Source of the DNA: Clostridia bacterium
GTDB taxonomy: Bacteria; Bacillota; Clostridia; Christensenellales; Aristaeellaceae
Length of the DNA: 64,000 nt
Direction of reading: 5' to 3'
Assembly (NCBI GenBank): GCA_017404985.1
Contig: JAFRBK010000033.1
Coordinates: forward strand, 24,233-88,232
The notes below the pieces were generated by a model, which saw only the letters and a program-made list of their open reading frames with translations, did no database searches and was not told where the DNA came from. A program made the position numbers and the translations under genes. This document shows, in pieces, positions 7,924-17,661 of this stretch; the first letter of the stretch is position 1, and each line of letters starts with the position of its first letter.

Positions 7924-8064
7924 TTATTGCTTTCTCTTTCCAGTCAGGCTCTGCAACCATTCTGATATTTTGTCTTCTACTATGTCAAATGAAGACATCA
8001 GTATTCCGGAAGATCTTCCATCCTGCAGCAAAGAGATTTGCTCATACGAAACAGGGTAATTGAA
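7924..8064 (-). pseudogene. 3' fragment of an unidentified gene
   Basis: A minus-strand frame ending at TAA 7924 encodes a plausible C-terminus (NYPVSYEQISLLQDGRSSGI, then a helix EDKISEWLQSLTGK) but has no start with a ribosome site. The upstream part becomes non-coding-like near 8065. It may be a gene cut when the element inserted. The family is not recognised. Confidence 0.3.
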
Positions 8065-8135
8065 GCAGTCTTCTGATCTGGCGAATTGATAACAACATAG
8101 AAAAATGAAAGAGCGGGTAATGAAAAGCTCCTGAA

Positions 8136-8164
8136 TTGACGGGACAGACAGTGTATGATATGAT
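8136..8164 (+). promoter_or_regulatory. Strong sigma-A promoter of the ABC exporter operon
   Basis: TTGACG (8136-8141), exactly 17 bp, then TATGAT (8159-8164). Transcription would start near 8171, just before the leader ORF at 8197. Confidence 0.75.
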
Positions 8165-8196
8165 AAACAGACGATGAAGAAAGGGGGGCGGCTTCC

Positions 8197-8301
8197 ATGA
8201 AGCAGATGAGGTATCTTGTCCGCGTTGCGCGCTGTTTCGCGTATGATTTTGCTCTTGATGGGATAAGTCTGCCCTTTTTGGATTCCGTCAAGGCACTCTG
8301 A
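8197..8301 (+). CDS. Putative 34-residue leader peptide
   Basis: ATG 8197 follows an excellent ribosome site (AGGGGGGCGG, about 7 bp away) and encodes MKQMRYLVRVARCFAYDF... to a TGA at 8299. It lies between a strong promoter and an intrinsic terminator that precedes the ABC genes, the layout of a translation-coupled attenuator. It has no similarity that I recognise. Coding status is inferred from the ribosome site and position only. Confidence 0.5.
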   Translation: MKQMRYLVRVARCFAYDFALDGISLPFLDSVKAL

Positions 8302-8323
8302 TCTGATTTCATTGTGAATTTGC

Positions 8324-8351
8324 CGGCGGTCCGATAAGGGCCGCCGTTTTT
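8324..8351 (+). terminator. Intrinsic terminator in the ABC operon leader (attenuator candidate)
   Basis: CGGCGGTCC (8324-8332) pairs with GGGCCGCCG (8338-8346) over a GATAA loop, followed by TTTTTGTG. It lies 31 bp before the first permease start and 22 bp after the leader ORF stop, so operon expression needs read-through. Confidence 0.75.
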
Positions 8352-8382
8352 GTGTGCCTGAAAAAAGAAAGGATGATTCGTT

Positions 8383-9162
8383 ATGAAGCATTTCATGGCC
8401 TGGCGTGCGACTGCGCGCATGTGCCTGAAGGAAAAAAGTTATTTCGGTCTTGCCAACATCATCGCTCAGTATCTGCTGCGGGCTGCAGGGCTGGGCGCGC
8501 TGCTGATGATCTGGCGCTCGCTGTTCATGCAGGGTGCAGATATGCAGGGTCTGTCTCTCAATCAGGTTTATGTATATACGATTCTCTCTACAGTGCTCGC
8601 ACCGCTGCTGGACGTGCGGACGCCGGCCTCCGGCTGGTTGCATGACGGTTCGGTACTGAAGCTGTATCTGCGGCCCAGGAGCCTGTTTGCCCAACTGGCA
8701 GCCCACACCGTGGGCGGCTGGGTGCTGCCGCTTGCAATTCTGTCGTTTCCGGTCATGGGGATCGCGTTGCTCTGCGGCGTGGATCTTCGTCCGGCTAGCC
8801 TGTGGTTTCTCCCTTCTCTGGTGCTGACTGTTTCGCTGGGGTTCGCAGTGGATTATCTTTTCGCCTGCCTGCTGATCCGCCTGAATAACCTGGAATGGGT
8901 TGTGCACGATATGCGTCAGTCGCTGACAGCGCTGTTCACCGGTTCTGTCATTCCCTTTGCCGCGCTGCCATGGGGGCTCGGGCGTTTTCTGGCGCTCACA
9001 CCGCTGGGTTCCCTGGCCGGCGGGCCATTATCCATCTATGCCGGGCTTGCAGAACCGATGCCCGTTCTGGCGGCGCAGCTGTTCTGGAACGTGGTGCTCT
9101 GGCCGCTGGCGCTGTGGCGTTTTGCTTCGATGCGGGAAAGGATGGTGTCCTATGGCGGATAA
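8383..9162 (+). CDS. ABC-2 type exporter permease subunit (first)
   Basis: 259 residues with about six hydrophobic segments, starting at ATG 8383 after GAAAGGATG. The N-terminal MKHFMAWRATARMCLKEKSY, followed by a long hydrophobic domain, matches the ABC-2 permeases (PF06182-like) that come as two unequal permeases plus an ATPase. Its end overlaps the second permease by 11 bp. The substrate is unknown; relatives are often annotated as drug or polysaccharide/lipid exporters. It sits downstream of a leader ORF and terminator, suggesting conditional expression. Confidence 0.8.
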   Translation: MKHFMAWRATARMCLKEKSYFGLANIIAQYLLRAAGLGALLMIWRSLFMQGADMQGLSLNQVYVYTILSTVLAPLLDVRTPASGWLHDGSVLKLYLRPRSLFAQLAAHTVGGWVLPLAILSFPVMGIALLCGVDLRPASLWFLPSLVLTVSLGFAVDYLFACLLIRLNNLEWVVHDMRQSLTALFTGSVIPFAALPWGLGRFLALTPLGSLAGGPLSIYAGLAEPMPVLAAQLFWNVVLWPLALWRFASMRERMVSYGG

Positions 9163-9994
9163 GATTCAATCGGTCCTGCGGCTGCTCAGGCTGTATGCAC
9201 GCATGGATCTGAACTGGGTACTGCAGGACTTTAAGGCCGCCCTGATCGTGGTCTGTGCGGAGATCATTAATAATCTGACTGCCGTATCCGGCATACTGCT
9301 GCTGGCCGTGCGTTTCGGCGGCGCGGGCGGGCTGAACACGGATGAAATCCTGCTGATGCTCGGCTTTTTCGAGTTTGCGGACGGGCTGTGCTATATGCTG
9401 TTCGGCGGCTTCAACGTGCTTCATATCAGCCGCAGGATCGGCCGCGGCCAGGTGGACCATATGCTGATCCAACCCCGTCCGCTGATTGTGCAGCTGCTCA
9501 CCGAAGGGTTCATGCCGGTTTCCGGCAGCGGCGGTTTCCTGATCGGAATCCTGCTGACAATGCTGGCCTGGACCCGGCTGCATCTGGAAGTGACGCTCCT
9601 TCGTCTGTCTCTTCTCCTGCTGTATACGCTTTGTCATACGCTGTTAACACTGGGGCAGAGTTTCCTTTTCGGATCAGCTGCTTTCCGGACTCCAGTCGCC
9701 AGTGAGGAACTGTCCTCCCTGATTCTGGACCTGAACAGTCAGCTGGGCCGTTTTCCGCTGTTCGGCCTGCCCCGCTGGCTGATAGGCCTGTTGTGTACGG
9801 TGCTGCCTGTAGGCCTGCTGGCTTATCTGCCGTCACTGGCGCTGCTGGGCAGGCTGACCGGGATTGTGCTGGCACTTCCAGTGTGTATCGCCGCTGCGTT
9901 CGCACTGGCTTCGGCATGCTGCTTCCGCGCGGGTATGCGGCACTATCTGCAATACAGCTGCAATCGCTATAAAGGCATGGGCCATCGAAGCTAA
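9152..9994 (+). CDS. ABC-2 type exporter permease subunit (second)
   Basis: 280 residues, ATG 9152 inside the previous gene. About six membrane segments are visible, with the conserved cytoplasmic stretch HISRRIGRGQVDHMLIQPRPL after the second one (residues roughly 92-112). This stretch (start-GQ-D-LI-RPL) is typical of the partner permease in this ABC-2 group. It should form a heterodimeric membrane domain with the preceding protein. It ends 16 bp before the ATPase gene. Confidence 0.82.
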   Translation: MADKIQSVLRLLRLYARMDLNWVLQDFKAALIVVCAEIINNLTAVSGILLLAVRFGGAGGLNTDEILLMLGFFEFADGLCYMLFGGFNVLHISRRIGRGQVDHMLIQPRPLIVQLLTEGFMPVSGSGGFLIGILLTMLAWTRLHLEVTLLRLSLLLLYTLCHTLLTLGQSFLFGSAAFRTPVASEELSSLILDLNSQLGRFPLFGLPRWLIGLLCTVLPVGLLAYLPSLALLGRLTGIVLALPVCIAAAFALASACCFRAGMRHYLQYSCNRYKGMGHRS

Positions 9995-10010
9995 AAAGGG
10001 GGAAAAACGA

Positions 10011-11009
10011 ATGAAAGCAAATCATGAATGTATCGTCAGTCTGGCGCACGTAACCAAATACTTTGGCCAGAGCCGTCCTGTTTCCCTGTGGAAGCGGGAA
10101 CACAGCCGGATTTATGCTTTGAATGACGTAAGCTTTGTGCTGCGCCGCGGTGAGTTTGCCGCTTACGCCGGGCCCAACGGCGCCGGGAAATCCACAACCT
10201 TCAAGCTGCTCGCAGGCCTGCTCCGGGCACAGCAGGGACAGGTAAAAATCTTTGGCGCCGATCCCTGCGTAAAACGCATTGAGGTCATGCGCCGTACCGG
10301 CGTACTCTTTGGCAACCGGAACGAACTGTGGTGGGATCATCCCGTACGTGCTTCCTTTGAATGGAAAAAGGCTGTTTGGGATATTCCCGACGATGTCTAT
10401 CTGAGCAATGTAAGCAGGCTGAAGGAATTGCTCGACCTGGAACCGCTCTGGAACACCTTTTCCCGCGAACTGTCTCTCGGGCAGCGCATGCGGGCAGATC
10501 TCGCGCTGACCCTGCTGCACTCACCTGAACTGGTGCTGCTGGACGAGCCGACCCTGGGCCTTGATGTCCTGGCCAAGCGCAGAATGATCGATTTCCTGAA
10601 GCTGGCCAACCAGGAGCTTGGCGTCACGCTGATGGTCACTTCCCATGATATGGATGATCTGGCTGAAATGGCCAACCGGCTGCTTCTGATCAACCGGGGC
10701 CGCCTGGCTTTCGACGGCAGCTACGATGCTCTCCTGCGTATGACCGGGGATCACCGCCTGGTGAGGCTGACGACCTCCGCGGAATCACCCGTGCCGGAGG
10801 GCTTGACGCTGGTGGACCGAAGCGGCGACCGCTTTACCTACCGTTATGACGGTACAAAGATCCCTTCTCCGCATCTGTTTACCCTGCTTGCCGGTATTCC
10901 CGGCATTCGGGATATCCAGATGGAACCTGAAAACATCGAAACTGTAATTGCCGGCCTCTATCGGAAATGGTTTTCCGAAGGGGAAGCGGATTATTCCAGT
11001 AAAGGATAA
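10011..11009 (+). CDS. ABC transporter ATP-binding protein of the ABC-2 exporter
   Basis: 332 residues, ATG 10011 after AAAGGGGGA. Walker A is GPNGAGKST, the Q-loop region is FGNRNELWWD, the signature is ELSLGQRMRADLA, Walker B is LVLLDEPTLGLD and the switch is TSHDMDDL. The tail of about 80 residues after the core is usual for this exporter ATPase group, which also carries the N-terminal insertion between TKYF and YALNDVSF. It couples ATP hydrolysis to transport by the two upstream permeases. Confidence 0.92.
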   Translation: MKANHECIVSLAHVTKYFGQSRPVSLWKREHSRIYALNDVSFVLRRGEFAAYAGPNGAGKSTTFKLLAGLLRAQQGQVKIFGADPCVKRIEVMRRTGVLFGNRNELWWDHPVRASFEWKKAVWDIPDDVYLSNVSRLKELLDLEPLWNTFSRELSLGQRMRADLALTLLHSPELVLLDEPTLGLDVLAKRRMIDFLKLANQELGVTLMVTSHDMDDLAEMANRLLLINRGRLAFDGSYDALLRMTGDHRLVRLTTSAESPVPEGLTLVDRSGDRFTYRYDGTKIPSPHLFTLLAGIPGIRDIQMEPENIETVIAGLYRKWFSEGEADYSSKG

Positions 11010-11022
11010 GGAGGATGAAAAA

Positions 11023-11136
11023 ATGATTCAGGCGCTGCTGACAATTGATGATATATTATCGGCTTTTGCTGGACGATTTGCTGAATCACGGAGTACAGTT
11101 TGTAAAGCCGGATTTTATCTGATTCTGGTCTGCTAA
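11023..11136 (+). pseudogene. Probable decayed polysaccharide-deacetylase-like gene start
   Basis: 13 bp after the ATPase gene an AAGGAGGATG site precedes an ATG encoding MIQALLTIDDI, which looks like the start of polysaccharide-deacetylase-like proteins that follow such ABC operons. The frame then shifts: a second frame reads LLLDDLLNHGVQFVKPDF before its stop. The open frame is only 37 codons. I read it as the remnant of a fourth operon gene; no clear coding follows in 11137-11403. Confidence 0.4.
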
Positions 11137-11403
11137 CAATACGATTGTTCCGCAGCTAGCCGGAAAACCATGATCATATACGACTGGAAATAATTGGTGT
11201 GAACAGAATGCTCTACCGGCTGGGCCATTCCACCCTGTTCATTTCAGGAGATGGTTCCCTGTTAAAGTATCCGGCAGCCTTGTCCGGTTGCCGGAGATTT
11301 CCTGTGCCTGTCTTGTTGTTTTTTGACAGGAAGCGGTTCTATGAGCCCCGCCGGCATTTTGATCCGCAGGATGGTCAGGACAGGGTTTTGCTGTCCGGGC
11401 AGG

Positions 11404-12726
11404 TTATTTCCGGAAGGCCGCGGGAACCGGTTTGGCAGCCTCCCGCACTTCCTTTGTCCGGCGGGAAGCGACCTCATCCGACATTCTCCGGATATCCCCT
11501 GCCCTGGTCAGGGCCCACTTGGTCAGGCTCGGCCCCACCAGTTCATAGACCAGCACGGAGAAAAGGACGATATTCCGGACCAGCGTGCCATCGGCGCCGC
11601 CCAGCACCCGGCAGGCTGTGGCGCACATACCCAGGGCCACGCCGGCCTGGGGCAGCAGCGTGACGCCCAGGTACTTCCGGACCGGTTCCGGACTGTGGAC
11701 CATGGAGGAGGACAGGCCTGCGCCCAGGTATTTACCCAGCGACCGGGCGACAATGTATACCACGCCGGCTAGGAGTACGGCCGGATCGCCGAAGACCTCA
11801 AACTTCAGCGCCGCGCCGCTGAGCACAAAGAACAGGGTAACAGCCGGGCCGGACCAGCGGTCCGCCTGCAGCATCAGGTCCTCGCTGAGCGGGCAGAAAT
11901 TGCAGAACACCGTGCCCAGCATCATGCAGACCAGCAGAGAGGAAAACCCGAAGGTGAAAGAACCCGCCGGGATCTTCAGTTGGCTGACGGCAACCGTCAG
12001 GATGACGCTGCCGACAATGAGCGCGTTCCGGTTCCGGTGGGAATGGAAAAAGCGCTCCAGCCAGGTCAGCGCCAGGCCCACCAGTCCGCCGAGGGCGAGG
12101 GACAGAAGAACCTCCATGAGCGGCTCCAGGATCAGGGCGGCGATATCGGTATCTCCGTTTTTCAGGGACTGGGCGAAACCGAAGGAAACGGCAAAGATGA
12201 CCAGGCCAACCGCGTCGTCCAAGGCAACCACCGGCAGCAGCACATCCGTCACCGGTCCCCTGGCCTTGTACTGACGGACCACCATCAGGGTAGCGGCCGG
12301 GGCGGTGGCCGCCGCGATCGCGCCCAGGGTTACAGCCACGGGCATAGACAGCAGGTCAGGCATGATAAAGTGCAGGGCGATCAGCGCCGCGTCCACACAC
12401 AGGGTGGCAAAGCAGGCCTGGATGATCCCGATTACCGTTGCCTGTCTTCCCGTCTGCTTCAGGGCGGAAAGGCGAAACTCATGGCCGATGGCAAAGGCGA
12501 TGAAGCCCAGGGCCACATCCGAGATCATCGAAAGGGAATCCACCTGCTCAAAGGTATTGAAACCCAGGCACGGAATTCCCAGCCGTCCCAGGACGCAGGG
12601 GCCGATCAGCACGCCGGTCACCAGGTAGGCGGTAACGTCAGGCAGATGAAATTTGTCAAACAGACGGGTCATCAGCAATCCGGAGAAAAGGGCAAAGGCA
12701 ATCAGCAGAAGTGTTTGCATAGGCAT
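11404..12726 (-). CDS. CPA2-family cation/proton antiporter (Kef/NapA type)
   Basis: 440 residues, start ATG 12726 with AAAGGA 8 bp upstream. About 12-13 membrane segments follow. Family signs are the N-terminal LPDVTAYLVTGVLIGP segment, the unwound-helix region with ALGFIAFAIGHEF, and the conserved acidic motif LPVVALDDAVGLVIFA, whose two Asp residues fit an electrogenic Na+(K+)/H+ antiporter core. There is no C-terminal TrkA-N domain, so it resembles NapA more than KefB/C. The gene is alone and sits behind a structured leader with a terminator (12727-12877), so a small ligand or ion probably controls it. Confidence 0.87.
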   Translation of the reverse strand: MPMQTLLLIAFALFSGLLMTRLFDKFHLPDVTAYLVTGVLIGPCVLGRLGIPCLGFNTFEQVDSLSMISDVALGFIAFAIGHEFRLSALKQTGRQATVIGIIQACFATLCVDAALIALHFIMPDLLSMPVAVTLGAIAAATAPAATLMVVRQYKARGPVTDVLLPVVALDDAVGLVIFAVSFGFAQSLKNGDTDIAALILEPLMEVLLSLALGGLVGLALTWLERFFHSHRNRNALIVGSVILTVAVSQLKIPAGSFTFGFSSLLVCMMLGTVFCNFCPLSEDLMLQADRWSGPAVTLFFVLSGAALKFEVFGDPAVLLAGVVYIVARSLGKYLGAGLSSSMVHSPEPVRKYLGVTLLPQAGVALGMCATACRVLGGADGTLVRNIVLFSVLVYELVGPSLTKWALTRAGDIRRMSDEVASRRTKEVREAAKPVPAAFRK

Positions 12727-12877
12727 TGATCGCATCCTTTCATATGAAAAGGCCCACCATGTATCCATGATGAGCCGTGACGCCGTTCTGTCTGATCCAG
12801 CGATCTTTCGCCCATCCGATGGTGATGTCTCATCGAGCACAGGGACGGTGGTTTATTGGATCGCTGTTCCTTTGTTC
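12727..12877 (-). promoter_or_regulatory. Structured 5' leader with terminal terminator: riboswitch-like element
   Basis: From the transcription start near 12878 to the antiporter ATG there are about 150 untranslated nt. The leader contains a long-range stem (CAGCGATC with GATCGCTG), an internal hairpin (CGATG with CATCG), and a terminator at 12751-12776 (11-bp stem GGCTCATCATG/CATGGTGGGCC, GATA loop, then TTTT) ending just before the ribosome site. GATGAG in the internal hairpin is complementary to CTCATC in the terminator arm, a possible antiterminator. It does not match any riboswitch class I can recall with confidence. Confidence 0.65.
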
Positions 12878-12884
12878 GGCATAT

Positions 12885-12912
12885 ATTATAGTCCCGAAAA
12901 CAGGGCTGTCAA
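12885..12912 (-). promoter_or_regulatory. Promoter of the antiporter gene
   Basis: On the minus strand TTGACA (12907-12912), 16-bp spacer, TATAAT (12885-12890), both perfect consensus hexamers. Confidence 0.8.
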
Positions 12913-13114
12913 GAGAATATAATCGGATTTTCTTCCACGTCATTCAAATGCTGTTGGACATAACAGTTTGCTTTTGTGGATGTGAAGAAGTTGCTTTGAA
13001 TGTCTGCCTGGCACTTATAGATTATTCGATCCGGATATTTTTAAAATTGGGATCGGTTCCCAACTTTACAGTTAACGGGGCGATAACCCGTAATTGATGT
13101 TTTCATGACGGAAA

Positions 13115-13147
13115 GCCACTGGCATTCTGTTGATGAATGCCAGCGGC
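13115..13147. other. Imperfect hairpin between antiporter and metA
   Basis: GCCACTGGCATTC (13115-13127) and GAATGCCAGCGGC (13135-13147) pair with one mismatch. No clear T-run follows on either strand. It overlaps the start of the anchor-like frame at 13130. The flank 12913-13110 shows no gene. Confidence 0.35.
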
Positions 13148-13360
13148 GAAAATTTTCTGAAAAATTCACCAGGATACTCTAAGCCGGTGCCGAAGAACGG
13201 GGACGGCGCGAACCCGGCGCTGTGGGTTTTCCTGGCGCTGGTAGGCCTAACAGGACTGGTGATGCTGGTAGCAGCAAAACGCAAACGACGGGAACCCGCA
13301 AAGGAACGCGGTCCTTCACCGCCGGCAGATTGCTTTTTCCTCCATGCTGTGCTAAAGTAA
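13130..13360 (+). pseudogene. Remnant of a sortase-type cell-wall anchor (C-terminus only)
   Basis: A 76-codon frame contains PVPKNGDGANPALW, a hydrophobic helix (VFLALVGLTGLVMLVAA) and a basic tail (KRKRREPAKER). This order is that of Gram-positive sorting signals; here PKNGD stands where PKTGD-type motifs occur. There is no signal peptide or surface domain before it, and a non-anchor tail follows. It is probably what is left of a surface-protein gene. Confidence 0.4.
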
Positions 13361-13391
13361 TGAACGAATTTTCCCGAAGGGATGAGGATAG

Positions 13392-14312
13392 ATGCCGATT
13401 AAGATTTCCAACGAACTGCCGGCCTACAAAACGCTGACGGAGGAAAATATCTTCGTCATGACGGAAAGCCGCGCGCTGACACAGGATATCCGCCCGCTGC
13501 GGATTGCCATTGTGAACCTGATGCCGACCAAGATTGACACGGAGACCCAGCTGCTCCGCCTGATCGGAAATACTTCCCTGCAGGTGGAAACCGAACTGGT
13601 GATGATGGCGTCCCACGTCTCAAAGAATACATCCAAAGAACATCTTACCACGTTCTATAAAACTTTCCCCGAAATCCAGGACCAGAACTTCGACGGCATG
13701 ATCATCACCGGCGCACCGGTGGAGCATCTTCCCTTTGAAGAGGTGGAATACTGGGAGGAGCTCTGCGCCATCATGGAATGGAGCAAGAAACACGTTCATT
13801 CCACCTTCCACATCTGCTGGGGCGCCCAGGCGGGGCTGTATTATCATTACGGCATCCAGAAGGTCCCGTTGGAGAAGAAACTCTTCGGCGTGTTTCCCCA
13901 TAAGGCGGAGAGGAAGAACTATATCCTGCTCCGCGGCTTTGACGATGTTTTCATGGCCCCCCACAGCCGCCATACCACCGTTCTTCGGAAGGATATCGAA
14001 GCCTGCGACAAGCTGAAGATTCTGGCTTCCTCGGAGGAGGCAGGCGTCTATGCCGTGATTACCGAAAACGGCAAGCAGGTCTTCATCATGGGCCACAGCG
14101 AATACGACCCCCGCACGCTGGAGAAAGAATACCTGCGGGATAAAAACGCCGGCCTGCCTATCGAGGTGCCGAAGAATTATTATCCGGATAACGACGACAG
14201 CCGCGAGCCTCTGGTCACCTGGCGGAGCCACGCAAACCTTTTGTATGCCAACTGGCTGAACTACATGGTTTACCAGACCACACCGTACGATCTGAAAGAA
14301 ATCAACGGATGA
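13392..14312 (+). CDS. metA: Homoserine O-acyltransferase MetA (predicted acetyl-CoA specific)
   Basis: 306 residues, ATG 13392 after GGGATGAGG. It activates homoserine in methionine biosynthesis. The catalytic Cys142 is in HICWGAQ, and His235 and Glu237 are in GHSEYD. Residue 111 is Glu (TGAPVE, ends at 111); in characterised MetA proteins Glu at 111 goes with acetyl-CoA and Gly with succinyl-CoA use, so O-acetylhomoserine is the predicted product. Length is normal. No SAM riboswitch is visible upstream. The gene ends at a strong bidirectional terminator. Confidence 0.95.
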   Translation: MPIKISNELPAYKTLTEENIFVMTESRALTQDIRPLRIAIVNLMPTKIDTETQLLRLIGNTSLQVETELVMMASHVSKNTSKEHLTTFYKTFPEIQDQNFDGMIITGAPVEHLPFEEVEYWEELCAIMEWSKKHVHSTFHICWGAQAGLYYHYGIQKVPLEKKLFGVFPHKAERKNYILLRGFDDVFMAPHSRHTTVLRKDIEACDKLKILASSEEAGVYAVITENGKQVFIMGHSEYDPRTLEKEYLRDKNAGLPIEVPKNYYPDNDDSREPLVTWRSHANLLYANWLNYMVYQTTPYDLKEING

Positions 14313-14324
14313 ACGTATTGAATA

Positions 14325-14349
14325 AAGCCCGGGCCGACGGCCCGGGCTT
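14325..14349. terminator. Bidirectional terminator between metA and the secreted-protein gene
   Basis: AAGCCCGGGCC (14325-14335) pairs perfectly with GGCCCGGGCTT (14339-14349) over a 3-nt loop, with T-rich flanks on both strands. It serves the two convergent genes. Confidence 0.85.
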
Positions 14350-14382
14350 CATTGTTTCTTCATTCAGGAGTTCATTGGTTGA

Positions 14383-14934
14383 TTATTTCGCGGGAACGAA
14401 TTCAACATCCGTCAGGAAAGCAATTACGGTATTGAAATCTTCTTCGGTAACCTTGGCATCTCCCTCATGGAAGAAGTCGAGTTCGATCTCATGGCCCATG
14501 TAAATCGTGTACACAGCGCCGAAATCGCCGTCCACAGCCTTCGCGATCAGCAGGGGCGTGCCCAAGCCGGTCTTTCCGTCTTCGAACTCAATCGTTCCTT
14601 CATCCATTTCGGTGAATTCATAGAAGCTGTCCTTGATGCCATTCATGGTTTTTTCATCCACGTCCGCCAGCGTCTTCACTTCGGAATAAGCATCGTTGAA
14701 ACCGATGCCCAGCCAGATGATGGGCTTGGCCGCATCAGTGGACGTAATGACCGAATGATACTGCATGTCCGTGTTTTGAATGGTGTTCATAGTATAGCCT
14801 TCAGGAAGCTTGTCGTAGTTGATCGAGAAAGCACCCATCATGGTAATGGATTCCTTGGCGGCGGTTTCAGCCACAGCGGAAACGCAGCCCAGAAGCATAA
14901 TCAGGCTGAGAGCCAGTGCGATGAATTTTTTCAT
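14383..14934 (-). CDS. Secreted protein of unknown function
   Basis: 183 residues from ATG 14934 with an AGGAGGACG site. A signal peptide (MKKFIALALSLIMLLGC...) is clear. Cleavage could be after AVA (SPase I) or before Cys17 as a lipoprotein, LLGC being a weak lipobox. The mature part is acidic, about 160 residues, with no motif that I recognise. It lies 36 bp after the SH3-protein gene in the same direction and is probably co-transcribed with it. Confidence 0.7.
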   Translation of the reverse strand: MKKFIALALSLIMLLGCVSAVAETAAKESITMMGAFSINYDKLPEGYTMNTIQNTDMQYHSVITSTDAAKPIIWLGIGFNDAYSEVKTLADVDEKTMNGIKDSFYEFTEMDEGTIEFEDGKTGLGTPLLIAKAVDGDFGAVYTIYMGHEIELDFFHEGDAKVTEEDFNTVIAFLTDVEFVPAK

Positions 14935-14970
14935 GGTGTCGTCCTCCTTCAATAATTCTTTCGGGCCCGA

Positions 14971-15537
14971 TTATTTCTCAACATAGGCAACATTCACATA
15001 ACCAACCAGCTGCGTGTCGGGATCCTGAACCTGATACCACTTGTCCAGTTCAGCAACCACCAGCATTTTCTGGCCGGCGGAATATGCCTTCTGCAGCAAA
15101 GCGGACTTCATGGGCTCCCAGCGGACATTCGCCTTGCCCTTGCTCTTGGCAGTCGCTTTCAGGGTGATCATGTAGGGGGTAACGCTTTTCGCAGTTTCAT
15201 AAATCTTGTTGAGGCTCGTCTTCTCTGACGGGTTTTTGGACGGATCATACTTGCCGGGATTGGAACGGCTGGTCAGGGAAGCCTGAACATAGCCGATATC
15301 GTTCAGCTGCAGCCATCCGGGATAGGTCTCGCCGACCACGTAGATCGGTTTACCGTAGGCAACTGTGTCAATTACAGCGTACTGTTTGCCGGGACCGCTG
15401 CGGACGTTCAGGGGATCGCCGTTCGGGCATTTGGAATACACCGCATAGTAACCGGCGGCTGATGCACCCGACACAAAGGCAAACATCGATGCAAGCAGTA
15501 CGACAACAGCAACGAGAGAAAGAATTCGCTTGTTCAT
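14971..15537 (-). CDS. Secreted SH3-domain protein
   Basis: 188 residues from ATG 15537 with AAAGGAGGG. A signal peptide ends near residue 27 (SGASAAG). A bacterial SH3 domain follows (about 30-80: LNVRSGPGKQYAVIDTVAYG, GWLQL, GYV), and a second SH3-like stretch is in the C-terminal half (KANVRWEPMKSALL, KWYQVQ, VGYVNVAYV). Such domains usually bind cell-wall peptides, so an envelope role is likely. There is no catalytic domain. Confidence 0.8.
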   Translation of the reverse strand: MNKRILSLVAVVVLLASMFAFVSGASAAGYYAVYSKCPNGDPLNVRSGPGKQYAVIDTVAYGKPIYVVGETYPGWLQLNDIGYVQASLTSRSNPGKYDPSKNPSEKTSLNKIYETAKSVTPYMITLKATAKSKGKANVRWEPMKSALLQKAYSAGQKMLVVAELDKWYQVQDPDTQLVGYVNVAYVEK

Positions 15538-15609
15538 GAAAATCCCTCCTTTATTTGGTAACATTATTTTAATATTTTTTCACAATTTGTCAAGGTGTTT
15601 ACAAAAAAA

Positions 15610-15636
15610 AACCTGTGCTTTCGCACAGGTTTTTGA
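15610..15636. terminator. Bidirectional terminator after groEL
   Basis: AACCTGTGC (15610-15618) pairs with GCACAGGTT (15623-15631) over a TTTC loop. Runs of A on one side and T on the other let it work in both directions; leftward groESL transcripts are the main customer. Confidence 0.8.
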
Positions 15637-15649
15637 TTCCGGATGGAGA

Positions 15650-17281
<1,632 letters not shown>

Positions 17282-17305
17282 TCAACTCCTCTGTTTCATT
17301 TGTGA

Positions 17306-17593
<288 letters not shown>

Positions 17594-17623
17594 TTATGTC
17601 CTCCGTTCACTCGATTCTTTGTT

Positions 17624-17650
17624 TTAGCACTCATTTGTTGTGAGTGCTAA
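17624..17650. promoter_or_regulatory. CIRCE operator (HrcA-binding)
   Basis: TTAGCACTC (17624-17632), 9-bp spacer, GAGTGCTAA (17642-17650): a perfect CIRCE inverted repeat just upstream of groES. It implies HrcA-mediated heat-shock repression; hrcA itself is not in the window. Confidence 0.97.
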
Positions 17651-17661
17651 CAACATCATGT

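Noticed and set aside
11206-11232. tRNA D-arm-like sequence on the minus strand (GGCCCAGCCGGTAGAGC region)
   Set aside because: No matching acceptor stem, anticodon arm or T arm can be folded around it; at best a decayed tRNA or chance.
12727-12877. Fluoride or T-box element in the antiporter leader
   Set aside because: CGATGAG and GGGACGGTGG-like pieces recall them, but the remaining conserved cores are absent.
13340-13391. SAM riboswitch before metA
   Set aside because: The upstream sequence is too short and lacks S-box core motifs.
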